DNA of 64,000 bases from Pseudoalteromonas galatheae (GTDB taxonomy: Bacteria > Pseudomonadota > Gammaproteobacteria > Enterobacterales > Alteromonadaceae): contig NZ_PNCO02000001.1 in assembly GCF_005886105.2 (NCBI RefSeq), positions 372,001 to 436,000 on the forward strand, read 5' to 3'. Below the pieces are notes generated by a model. The model saw only the letters and a list, made by a program, of their open reading frames with translations. It was not told the DNA's origin and made no database searches. Each line of letters opens with the position of its first letter. Positions within the stretch are counted from its first letter, which is position 1. The position numbers were made by a program, and so were the translations under genes. Shown here piece after piece: positions 46,380 through 54,683 of the stretch.

Positions 46380-46814
46380 CTACTCTACATAAAACTTTTG
46401 TGAGAACGTGAGTTTACGGCTTTGCTTACCTTCACTGATCTCAATGTCGAAACGAAAAATATCTTCATTGTCGTAATCTAATTGGGCGAGATAGTATATA
46501 GCCTCACCTTCTACGACTTCTTTAAACTCTAGTTGTACGGTTTTACCAAGCAGGTTCTTGGCACTCCCCGCAACGCGAGCTTGGACCGCTGGTTTGCCTG
46601 GCTTGTCGGCCAAAACCGAGATATTCACAATTGCTTTTTTGCCGCTACGAATTAAGCCATACGCTTTTGCAATTGTAGGCTGAACAAAGGTAGACGGGAA
46701 GGCGATATAATGCACTTCCCAAGGACCTAAGTCTTTAAATTGACCGCCTTGCTCATCTTGAGCGAACACGCTTGGTGCAAGCAGCATCATTAATGCAATA
46801 ATAAATGGTTTCAT
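46380..46814 (-). CDS. DUF4426 periplasmic protein
   Basis: 144 aa. Signal peptide ([15 protein letters not shown] then QDE). Conserved core [40 protein letters not shown] is typical of DUF4426, a family regularly found between yggT and rdgB in marine gammaproteobacteria. Probably a small beta-sandwich periplasmic protein; function unknown. Confidence 0.82.
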   Translation of the reverse strand: MKPFIIALMMLLAPSVFAQDEQGGQFKDLGPWEVHYIAFPSTFVQPTIAKAYGLIRSGKKAIVNISVLADKPGKPAVQARVAGSAKNLLGKTVQLEFKEVVEGEAIYYLAQLDYDNEDIFRFDIEISEGKQSRKLTFSQKFYVE

Positions 46815-46824
46815 TAGGGCGCTC

Positions 46825-47358
46825 CTATCTCAGTAAATCCATCATTAGAATTTGCAAAAATTGCATGCCGATAATTAGGACTAAAATAGATAAGTCCAGT
46901 CCGCCTAACGGTGGGATTACTTTACGAATAGGTCTTAGCATCGGCTCTGTTAATTGCTCGAATACGGCGGCAACTGGATTGTAGCCTTGCGCTACCCAAC
47001 TTAAGATGGCGCGAATAATAAGGATCCAGAACACCAGACTAAATGCTTCTTTTACTACTGTAATTGCACCACCAACCAGCGCACCTAACGCGTCAAAGTA
47101 ACCACCGAATAACGCCATCAGCGTCGCCATTTTGGCAAAGCCAATAATGAATGCCAGCACCAAAGAGGCAAGATCTAAACCGCCCACACCCGGAATGATT
47201 TTTCTCAGCGGGTTCACGGCAAAAGAGGTTGCTTTAACAACCGCTTGGCTTAGCGGGTTATAAAAGTCCGCTTTGACAAGCTGCAACCAGAATCGTAGTA
47301 ATACGACCATTAAAAATAGATCAAATACGATCCCGACTAAAAATTGCATGGCATTCAT
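46825..47358 (-). CDS. yggT: YggT family inner-membrane protein
   Basis: 177 aa with two YggT repeats, each having two hydrophobic helices and the motif PLxxPIRKIIPxxGGLDLA (NPLRKIIPGVGGLDLASLV; MLRPIRKVIPPLGGLDLSILV). Role unclear; linked to osmotic/ion homeostasis and cofactor genes in other bacteria. Between proC and DUF4426. Confidence 0.92.
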   Translation of the reverse strand: MNAMQFLVGIVFDLFLMVVLLRFWLQLVKADFYNPLSQAVVKATSFAVNPLRKIIPGVGGLDLASLVLAFIIGFAKMATLMALFGGYFDALGALVGGAITVVKEAFSLVFWILIIRAILSWVAQGYNPVAAVFEQLTEPMLRPIRKVIPPLGGLDLSILVLIIGMQFLQILMMDLLR

Positions 47359-47367
47359 TGGTCACCT

Positions 47368-48189
47368 TTAGATTTCTTTTTCCATTGCTTCAGCGCGCGC
47401 GATACATGCATCCATCGCGTCCGCTACGGTTTTTGGTAATTGCTGTGCTTTTAAGTGCTCAACGGCCGCATGGGTTGTGCCACCTTTAGAGGTGACGTTT
47501 GCGCGTAGCTGAGCGATGCTAATTTCTGGTTGTGATAATGCCATTTCAGCCGCACCTAGCGCAGTTTGCTGCACAAGCTTTCTCGCTTCCTCAGCATTAA
47601 AGCCTAGAGATTTAGCTTTTTCTTCGATGGCTTCCATAAACAAGAAGAAATACGCTGGAGATGAACCCGTTACCGCGATCACGTCGTTGATTTTCGACTC
47701 TTCATCAAGCCATAGGGCAATACCGGTGGATGAAAATACTTGCTCTACATAGTCTTTTTCTTCATCGCTGATGTCGACGCCATACAAGCCAGACACGCCG
47801 CGTCCGAGCAATGATGGCGTGTTAGGCATACAGCGCACCATTTTTACTGGTTGGCCGAGCATTTCTCTCAGTCGTGCAACGGTAATACCGGCGGCGACAG
47901 AGATAAACAGTTTATTACTAATATCAATATCTGCATCTTGAAAGGTCTGACACAGCTCGGCCATCATCTGTGGTTTTACAGACAAGACGATGACGTCGGC
48001 AGCAGCGACTGCTTCTAGATTATCTTGTGTTGTTCTTACCGATAATTGCTCTGCGACTTTGGCAAGTTTTTCTGCATTGCGGTTGGTGGCAATAATGGAC
48101 TGCGCGTCAAAGCCACTTTTGATCATGCCACCGATAATGGCATAGCTCATATTTCCCGTTCCAATAAATGCAATTGTCTTGTTTGACAT
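47368..48189 (-). CDS. proC: Pyrroline-5-carboxylate reductase
   Basis: 273 aa; final step of proline synthesis. NADPH-binding IAFIGTGNMSYAIIGGM, VRCMPNTPSLLGRGVSG, AVTGSSPAYFFLFMEA and VTSKGGTTHAAVEHL are standard. Start at ATG 48189 (MSNKTIAF); the frame's 24-codon upstream extension overlaps yggS and lacks family similarity. Confidence 0.95.
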   Translation of the reverse strand: MSNKTIAFIGTGNMSYAIIGGMIKSGFDAQSIIATNRNAEKLAKVAEQLSVRTTQDNLEAVAAADVIVLSVKPQMMAELCQTFQDADIDISNKLFISVAAGITVARLREMLGQPVKMVRCMPNTPSLLGRGVSGLYGVDISDEEKDYVEQVFSSTGIALWLDEESKINDVIAVTGSSPAYFFLFMEAIEEKAKSLGFNAEEARKLVQQTALGAAEMALSQPEISIAQLRANVTSKGGTTHAAVEHLKAQQLPKTVADAMDACIARAEAMEKEI

Positions 48190-48202
48190 TGTGTTATTCA
48201 CC

Positions 48203-48886
48203 TCACTGTCGTTTGCCAAAAATATCAGTACCAATGCGAACCATGGTGGAACCTGCTGCAATCGCAGTGTCTAAATCGCCACTCATTCCCATCGATAAGG
48301 TATCTAGCTGTTGATATTGGTCCTTTAGTCTATCAAAGCAAGCGCGCATTTGCTGGAAATATTGTAATTGCTTTTGTCTGTCATCGGTTTGCTCTGTGAT
48401 AGTCATCAAGCCACGAAGCTCCAATTGACGACAGTCATTAATAAACTGCGCAAGCGTATCAACCTCATCAGGATGACAACCTGATTTGTTGTCATCACCG
48501 CTAATATTGACCTGCACCAGTACCTTGAGTGGCTTTAAGTTTGTTGGTCTTTGCTCATTCAGCCTGCGTGCGATTTTTTCTCTATCCACGCTTTGCACCC
48601 AATGGAAGTTTTCGGCGACTAATCTTGATTTATTGGACTGGATTGGACCAATAAAGTGCCATTCAAGCGCTTTGTTCTGTTTAAAATAGGCAACTTTATC
48701 AACCGCTTCTTGTACGTAAGATTCACCAAATTGGGTTTGGCCTGCCGCAATAGCAGCCTCAATATCGGCGATAGGTTTGGTTTTAGAAACCGCGAGTAAT
48801 TGTACTGTTTCGCTGAATTGACAGTTTTGCTTGGCTTTTTCTATCCTGCCGTAGGCGTTATCTAAGCGTTCTGCTATTGTAACCAT
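48203..48886 (-). CDS. yggS: PLP homeostasis protein YggS
   Basis: 227-aa PLP-binding TIM-barrel protein (YggS/PLPBP). The PLP lysine is in LLAVSKTKP (K35), with FGESYVQEA, WHFIGPIQSNK, and GMSGDLDTAIAAGSTMVRIGTDIFG at the phosphate site. It controls vitamin B6 pools and amino acid balance. First gene of the yggS-proC-yggT-DUF4426-rdgB-hemW group, divergent from pilT. Confidence 0.95.
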   Translation of the reverse strand: MVTIAERLDNAYGRIEKAKQNCQFSETVQLLAVSKTKPIADIEAAIAAGQTQFGESYVQEAVDKVAYFKQNKALEWHFIGPIQSNKSRLVAENFHWVQSVDREKIARRLNEQRPTNLKPLKVLVQVNISGDDNKSGCHPDEVDTLAQFINDCRQLELRGLMTITEQTDDRQKQLQYFQQMRACFDRLKDQYQQLDTLSMGMSGDLDTAIAAGSTMVRIGTDIFGKRQ

Positions 48887-48916
48887 ATAGTACTAGTGCT
48901 CATTGTGGAGTTATAA

Positions 48917-49963
48917 ATGGATATTACTGAATTATTAGCTTTTAGTGTTCAACACAAAGCATCTGACTTACACCTTTCTTCAGGTGTTTCCCCTATGATC
49001 CGCGTTGACGGGGACGTACGCCGGGTGAATATCCCGCCGTTAGAAGCAAAAGACGTCAGCAGCCTCATCTACGATATTATGAATGATAATCAACGTCGTG
49101 ACTATGAGCAAAACCTTGAGGTAGATTTCTCGTTCGAAGTGCCAAATCTGGCACGTTTTCGTGTTAACGCGTTTAATTCAAATCGTGGTCCTGCTGCGGT
49201 GTTCCGTACCATTCCAAATCAAGTGCTGAGCTTAGATGATTTGGGGGCGCCAGACATTTTTACCAAAATTTCAGATAACCCGCGTGGTTTGGTGTTGGTA
49301 ACCGGCCCGACAGGTTCAGGTAAATCAACCACGTTGGCTGCCATGGTGGATTATATTAATAACAACAAACACCACCATATTCTAACCATCGAAGACCCGA
49401 TTGAATTTGTTCACGACAACAAGCAAAGTCTTATCAACCAACGTGAAGTACATAGAGACACGCACAGCTTTAACGCGGCGCTGAGAAGTGCACTCCGTGA
49501 AGACCCTGACGTTATTTTGGTCGGTGAATTACGTGATCTTGAGACCATTCGTTTAGCGCTAACTGCCGCAGAAACAGGTCACTTAGTATTTGGTACTTTG
49601 CATACTACCTCAGCACCTAAAACCATCGACCGTATTGTGGACGTGTTCCCAGGTGAAGAAAAAGACATGGTGCGCTCTATGTTGTCAGAGTCGCTACAAG
49701 CGGTTATTTCACAAACGCTGGTGAAAAAAGTTGGCGGCGGGCGAATAGCTGCGCATGAAATTATGCTCGGGATCCCTGCTATTCGTAATCTTATTCGTGA
49801 AGACAAGATTGCACAGATGTATTCTGCCATTCAAACTGGTGGGATGCACGGTATGCAAACTATGGATCAATGCCTTACAAACCTATTAAACCGTGGCTTG
49901 ATCACACAGCAAGATGCGCGTGCGAAAGCGCATGATAAAAACCAGTTTAATAGCGGCTATTAA
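48917..49963 (+). CDS. pilT: Type IV pilus retraction ATPase PilT
   Basis: 348-aa hexameric secretion ATPase that depolymerises pili for twitching. Walker A GPTGSGKST, Asp box, Walker B ILVGELRDLETIRLALTAAETGH, His box TLHTTSAPKTIDRI, and the PilT-specific AIRNLIREDK motif near the end. 30 bp of shared leader with yggS. Followed by pilU after 11 bp. Confidence 0.96.
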   Translation: MDITELLAFSVQHKASDLHLSSGVSPMIRVDGDVRRVNIPPLEAKDVSSLIYDIMNDNQRRDYEQNLEVDFSFEVPNLARFRVNAFNSNRGPAAVFRTIPNQVLSLDDLGAPDIFTKISDNPRGLVLVTGPTGSGKSTTLAAMVDYINNNKHHHILTIEDPIEFVHDNKQSLINQREVHRDTHSFNAALRSALREDPDVILVGELRDLETIRLALTAAETGHLVFGTLHTTSAPKTIDRIVDVFPGEEKDMVRSMLSESLQAVISQTLVKKVGGGRIAAHEIMLGIPAIRNLIREDKIAQMYSAIQTGGMHGMQTMDQCLTNLLNRGLITQQDARAKAHDKNQFNSGY

Positions 49964-49974
49964 GTAGTGGTGTA

Positions 49975-51099
49975 ATGATGAATATAGAACCGTTTTTGCA
50001 AACGATGGCCAATCAGCAGGCATCTGACTTATTCGTTTCGGCTGGGCTTGCTGTGAGCGCCAAAATTGATGGAGAGCTAAGAGCGTTAAGTGAAGAAAGA
50101 TTGGATGCCGCGCAGTCACTGAATCTTGTTACCTCGATTATGAGCGACAAGCAAAAGCAAGAATACTTTGACACTAAAGAGTGTAACTTTGCGATTGCTA
50201 ACGATATCGGGCGTTTTCGTGTTTCTGCGTTTTGGCAACGAGATTGTGCGGGTATGGTTATTCGCCGTATTGTGACCGCTATTCCAGATGTCAATGAGCT
50301 AGGTTTGCCGTCAGTTTTGACTGATGTGATCATGTCCAAACGTGGTTTGGTGTTATTTGTGGGTGGTACGGGCACGGGTAAGTCAACCTCGCTTGCGGCA
50401 TTACTTGGTTATCGTAATCGTAACCAGCGTGGTCATATTTTAACCATTGAAGACCCCATCGAGTTTGTGCATCAACACCAAAAAAGCATCATTACTCAGC
50501 GTGAAGTAGGCATTGATACTGACAGTTTCGAATCTGCCTTAAAAAGCTCATTACGCCAAGCGCCAGATGTTATTTTAATAGGTGAAATTCGTTCGCAAGA
50601 AACCATGGAGTATGCACTGAGTTTTGCTGAAACGGGGCATTTATGCGTTGCGACCTTGCACGCCAATAATGCTAACCAAGCTATTGACCGTATCATGCAC
50701 TTAGTCCCTAAAGAAAAGCACGATAAACTAAAGTACGATTTGGCGCTGAACTTGCGTGCTATTGTGGCGCAACAACTTGTGCCTTCTTCAAAGGGAGAAG
50801 GGCGAGAAGCTGCCATTGAAGTGTTACTTAACTCCCCACTCGTTGCTGAGCTTATTAAAAAAGGCGATATTGGCTCAATTAAAGAGGCAATGGCAAAATC
50901 GAAAGACATGGGCATGCAAACCTTTGATCAAGCGTTGTTTGAGCTTTATAAGCAGCAGCGGATCAACTATGCAGATGCACTGCATCATGCTGATTCGCCA
51001 AACGATTTGCGCCTAATGATCAAGCTGCAAAATAATGAACAAAAAGGTGCGGGCTTCCTACAAGGGGTTACGGTAGATGGCCTAGACTCAAAAAATTAA
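49975..51099 (+). CDS. pilU: Type IV pilus PilT-dependent ATPase PilU
   Basis: 374 aa. GGTGTGKSTS Walker A, ILIGEIRSQETMEYALSFAETGH Walker B, ATLHANNANQAIDRI His box; lacks AIRNLIR and instead reads EVLLNSPLVAELIKKGD, as in PilU. It cooperates with PilT in forceful retraction. Two consecutive ATG codons; the first is listed. The stop codon is part of a perfect palindrome. Confidence 0.95.
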   Translation: MMNIEPFLQTMANQQASDLFVSAGLAVSAKIDGELRALSEERLDAAQSLNLVTSIMSDKQKQEYFDTKECNFAIANDIGRFRVSAFWQRDCAGMVIRRIVTAIPDVNELGLPSVLTDVIMSKRGLVLFVGGTGTGKSTSLAALLGYRNRNQRGHILTIEDPIEFVHQHQKSIITQREVGIDTDSFESALKSSLRQAPDVILIGEIRSQETMEYALSFAETGHLCVATLHANNANQAIDRIMHLVPKEKHDKLKYDLALNLRAIVAQQLVPSSKGEGREAAIEVLLNSPLVAELIKKGDIGSIKEAMAKSKDMGMQTFDQALFELYKQQRINYADALHHADSPNDLRLMIKLQNNEQKGAGFLQGVTVDGLDSKN

Positions 51100-51122
51100 A
51101 CATTATACTAAAGTATAATGTT
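51099..51122. repeat. Perfect AT-rich inverted repeat at the pilU stop
   Basis: 11-bp arms (51099-51109 and 51112-51122) with a 2-nt centre. The left arm begins with the last base of the pilU stop. No long T-run follows; could be a terminator hairpin or an operator. Confidence 0.7.
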
Positions 51123-51627
51123 AAAAAATGTGCTCCATCTTGTTTGAATTTCAGATGGAGCGTATTGCAAAATCCCTTCTACCGATTTCCTTTTTGTTAA
51201 TTTTTTGTTTTTTGCATTTCTGGTGAAATACAATTTAGTTCATCCTTTTTTCTGTCTTTATTTGCAATTTATTTTGCTATTAGTTACTGCCAATTTATTG
51301 ATTCGCGTAATCTCTCATAAGTTATATTTTATCTAGCTAATGGGGGATTTTAACTTTCTGTTATTTATGTGATTTAGCTGCGTTTTAGCCTTAAATGTTA
51401 GGCTAGAAGTAAACCTTTTTTTCTCTCCTGATTATGAAAGAAATATTTCACTGAAAATATCTTTTATTGATTTGTATGCAATTTGTTTATTTGGTTTATG
51501 TAATGTTTTTTATGTAAATGTAAAGTTGCGCTGGTGTTTTTTAGGTTGTATATTCTTGCCTGCTTTGCGTTTACGGGGACAGCTTGTGAGCGCTGTCATC
51601 TTTGTTGTTTTATAAAAGGACGTTGCT
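51123..51627. other. AT-rich leader of the biosynthetic operon
   Basis: 505 bp, clearly more AT-rich than the flanking genes, with no supported gene. It must hold the operon promoter; several TATAAT-like words exist but no pair I trust. Near its end, GACAGC (51578-51583) and GCTGTC (51592-51597) form a short hairpin before a T-rich stretch, possibly a leader structure. Confidence 0.5.
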
Positions 51628-54600
51628 GTGAATAGTATTCATAAGCGGGAGATAGAGGTTTCACCAGTTAACGCATCGGTGTATGCGTGTACATCAAGCG
51701 AGTTTTTAGAGCATGCGCTAACATTTCATCAATCAGAGCGCGTAAGTATGCTCATTGTCAGCTTATTTGTGTCGGAAAGTTTAGCTCAGTTAGCAAAAGT
51801 CTACTCAGACCTATTACAATCTTCTATAATCAAAGAGGATTACAAAACCTTTTTCAACAACTCATATGATGAGGCTATACACGCTGCAATCAAGCTGTGT
51901 CGTCACAAAGCTTATGAAAACAGCCGTAAACCCACCTTAAAAAAAATCGCTTTCCTCGGTGACTATCATTTCTTCCAAAAGTGGCTTCATGCTGGGTTGG
52001 GGGGGAGTTGTGAATTTACCACTGGTATCACCTTTTACGACTCCATTGAAGCGCTGTTAAACGCGTCTTTATCTGACGAAGTACATAGCGTGGTAGTTCA
52101 AGCTGAACCGGTAACTTCAAGCGATGAAGTTAAAGCTGAAAAACGTCGTCTCAATAAATTAAGAAGTGTTTGTAAAAAGAGCAATATCGCGTTTGGTTTG
52201 GACGAATCGCGTATTGAGCTAAAGGCGCAGCTATTGCTGTCCAAGCAAGTTGAACCTGACTTTATTTTATTAGGTGAGTCAGCCGTCGACTATCAAGCGC
52301 CATTTGGAGCGCTCATTATGTCGTCAGAAATGTATAAACCTTGGGATGACCCTCAGATGTGTTTTTTGCATTCCTCGACGTTTGGCGGCAATAATTTAAT
52401 CTTGTCTTTTGCAATTGAGCGCTTAAAAAAAGCCGGAAGGCTATCTGAGGCGTTACGTTATAAACTAGATCAAATTGAGACTGATTTTGAAAGTCGCTTG
52501 GCGGCAACGGCTAGGTATATCAACCCTCAGGGCACTAGGTTATATCGTTTACTCGGCTTGGATGTTAACGTTAAATCGGCGAAAAGACTGAGTTTAAAGC
52601 TTAATAGTGGTGAGGATATTCTAGACTGTACTGGTAATTATGGGTGCAGTTTACGAGGTCACAACCATGATGCCATCGCGACTCACGTATTGCAGTCGCA
52701 CAGTCAAGATAAAGATTATTGGGCGTTACTGTGTAAGAAAATATCTGAGCTTACAGGCTTCAATGTGGCACTACCCTCGGTGAGTGGTGCAAGTGCTGTT
52801 GATAATGCCATTTTAGCTGCTCGAATGGCTAATCCAGACAAACAATATATTGTTACCTTCAATAAAAACTACAGTGGAAAAACTCTGTTATCGATGAGCT
52901 TAAGTCAGTATGCATCCGCTGCGACTTGGGCCGATAGTACCGTATTTGCTCCTTATAGTGATAATGTCATCTATGTTGACCCTCATGCTAGTGATGCCGT
53001 TGAGCAGCTGGTAAAAGTATTGAGTAAAGGCAATATCTGTTTGGTTTGGTTTGAGGTCGTACAAGGGTTTGATTGTTTACCGATCCCGCAGGACATTTTA
53101 GATATCGTTGACTCCTATCGTGAAACGAGTGGATATCTAGTTGGAACTGACGATGTCCTCGCAGGAGTGTGGCGAACGGGGCGATTTTTGTCCTATCAAG
53201 GCAAAATTAACAAGCCAGATATTGTCACCTTGGCTAAATCACTAAGCGATATGTTTTTCCCAATTGGAATGACTCTTTTGAGCCAATCGATTGCGGCATC
53301 AGCGCAGCAGAATCAACCAGAGCTCTATAACAAACTCGCATCCCGTTATGTTAACCAACTAGGATCTCATATTGCGTACCAAGGACTTGAGGACTTATCT
53401 TCACGCCTAAACGAATCTCAAATCACACAAACTTATGCTCAATTTCGTACGGGATTAGAAACTGCAATCTCTAAGTCGAAGGTATTTTCTGCTGTGAGAG
53501 GGGAAGGGGGGCTGATTAAGCTGGTGCTGAATCAAACGTATTTTCCTTCAGCCAAAGCGCGCAAAATGCTGTTTGAGCCAGTGGTTTCTAATATGCTGAT
53601 CACGCATGCGAACTTACTTATTTTTATGTCTCGACTCAATATGCCGCGAGACATGACTGAGTCTGAAATTGCGGTTGTCACTGAACGCTTGAAGCATGCA
53701 CTCGAACACCAAATCAGTGTTAAGCGAGTTTGGATTAATACCTTTAAGTTGTTATTTAAACTCTGTTTACCCCTTAAAACGCCAACTGAAAGCAATAAGG
53801 CGTTTTATCGCGGCAAGCGCATATTAATTACAGGCGCCACATCTGGAATTGGCTTGAGCTTGGCAATGAAGTTAAGTGAGCTTGGCGCACACTTAGTACT
53901 TATTGGACGACGAGAGTTTGATAAGAAAAGCATGAATATGCTGAGAAAAAACACTAAGTGCCTCTTTATTCAGGCTGACATTTGTGACGAAAGTGCACGA
54001 AAAGACATTTACGAAAAGACGATGCAGCAATTCCATGGTATTGATATTGTCATTAATAATGCTGGTATGTCACTGAGAAAAAGCGTCCTTTCCATGTCCA
54101 GTGTACAAGCCCACGATGCAGACAGAACAGCGCAAGTCAATTACATCGCTGCGGTTGAAATGACCCAACTATTTCTTGCTCAAATGATAGAGCAAGGCGG
54201 GGGGCAAATTGTTAATTCTCAGTCTATTGTAACCAACTATCCTTCTCCAATGTTTGCGTGTTATGCGGCAAGTAAACAGGCACTTAAAGCGTATATGGGT
54301 ACTCTGTCTGTTGAGAATATGGGAAACAATATAAAAGTAACCGATCTCAACCTGCCGCTTGTTGCAACGCCGATGTCGATGGCGACCAACGCTTATGGGA
54401 ATGATGCATTGCTGTCGGTAGAACAAGTTCTTCCACAAATTTTAGACGGCATACGAAAGCAAAAGAGGACGGTCTATTTTGATAGATCCGCGTCGGTGGC
54501 TGATAAGTTGACTTCAATGCTTCCAGAATCCACTGAACGACTCATTGGAACTAAGTATACGGTAGATATGAATCGCCTACTTGGACGCAAAAATCCGCCA

Positions 54601-54657
54601 TTTAAAGAAGCTGTCGAGAAGGTAATTACCAAACTTACTTGTCGCGCTGATCGTTAA
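51628..54657 (+). CDS. Degenerate aminotransferase / class III aminotransferase / SDR fusion
   Basis: 1009 aa, GTG start with AAAAGGA at 51614-51620. Three parts. (1) Residues about 100-300 echo the second half of class III aminotransferases (GLDES, PDFILLGES, PFGALIMSSEM, HSSTFGGN), but the PLP lysine position is Glu (E217), so it is probably a pseudo-domain. (2) About 310-690, a fuller aminotransferase: DCTGNYGCSLRGHNHDAI, SVSGASAVDNAILAARM, FEVVQG, DDVLAGVWRTGRF, and K537 in VTLAKSLSD. (3) About 728-1000, a short-chain dehydrogenase: TGATSGIG (735-742), NNAGMS, catalytic S866-Y879-K883. It may reduce a carbonyl and transaminate a carrier- or CoA-bound chain. First gene of the operon; no known homologue comes to mind. 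Confidence 0.8.
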   Translation: MNSIHKREIEVSPVNASVYACTSSEFLEHALTFHQSERVSMLIVSLFVSESLAQLAKVYSDLLQSSIIKEDYKTFFNNSYDEAIHAAIKLCRHKAYENSRKPTLKKIAFLGDYHFFQKWLHAGLGGSCEFTTGITFYDSIEALLNASLSDEVHSVVVQAEPVTSSDEVKAEKRRLNKLRSVCKKSNIAFGLDESRIELKAQLLLSKQVEPDFILLGESAVDYQAPFGALIMSSEMYKPWDDPQMCFLHSSTFGGNNLILSFAIERLKKAGRLSEALRYKLDQIETDFESRLAATARYINPQGTRLYRLLGLDVNVKSAKRLSLKLNSGEDILDCTGNYGCSLRGHNHDAIATHVLQSHSQDKDYWALLCKKISELTGFNVALPSVSGASAVDNAILAARMANPDKQYIVTFNKNYSGKTLLSMSLSQYASAATWADSTVFAPYSDNVIYVDPHASDAVEQLVKVLSKGNICLVWFEVVQGFDCLPIPQDILDIVDSYRETSGYLVGTDDVLAGVWRTGRFLSYQGKINKPDIVTLAKSLSDMFFPIGMTLLSQSIAASAQQNQPELYNKLASRYVNQLGSHIAYQGLEDLSSRLNESQITQTYAQFRTGLETAISKSKVFSAVRGEGGLIKLVLNQTYFPSAKARKMLFEPVVSNMLITHANLLIFMSRLNMPRDMTESEIAVVTERLKHALEHQISVKRVWINTFKLLFKLCLPLKTPTESNKAFYRGKRILITGATSGIGLSLAMKLSELGAHLVLIGRREFDKKSMNMLRKNTKCLFIQADICDESARKDIYEKTMQQFHGIDIVINNAGMSLRKSVLSMSSVQAHDADRTAQVNYIAAVEMTQLFLAQMIEQGGGQIVNSQSIVTNYPSPMFACYAASKQALKAYMGTLSVENMGNNIKVTDLNLPLVATPMSMATNAYGNDALLSVEQVLPQILDGIRKQKRTVYFDRSASVADKLTSMLPESTERLIGTKYTVDMNRLLGRKNPPFKEAVEKVITKLTCRADR

Positions 54658-54683
54658 TTTACCTAGTCTAAGGAAGGTTCTAA

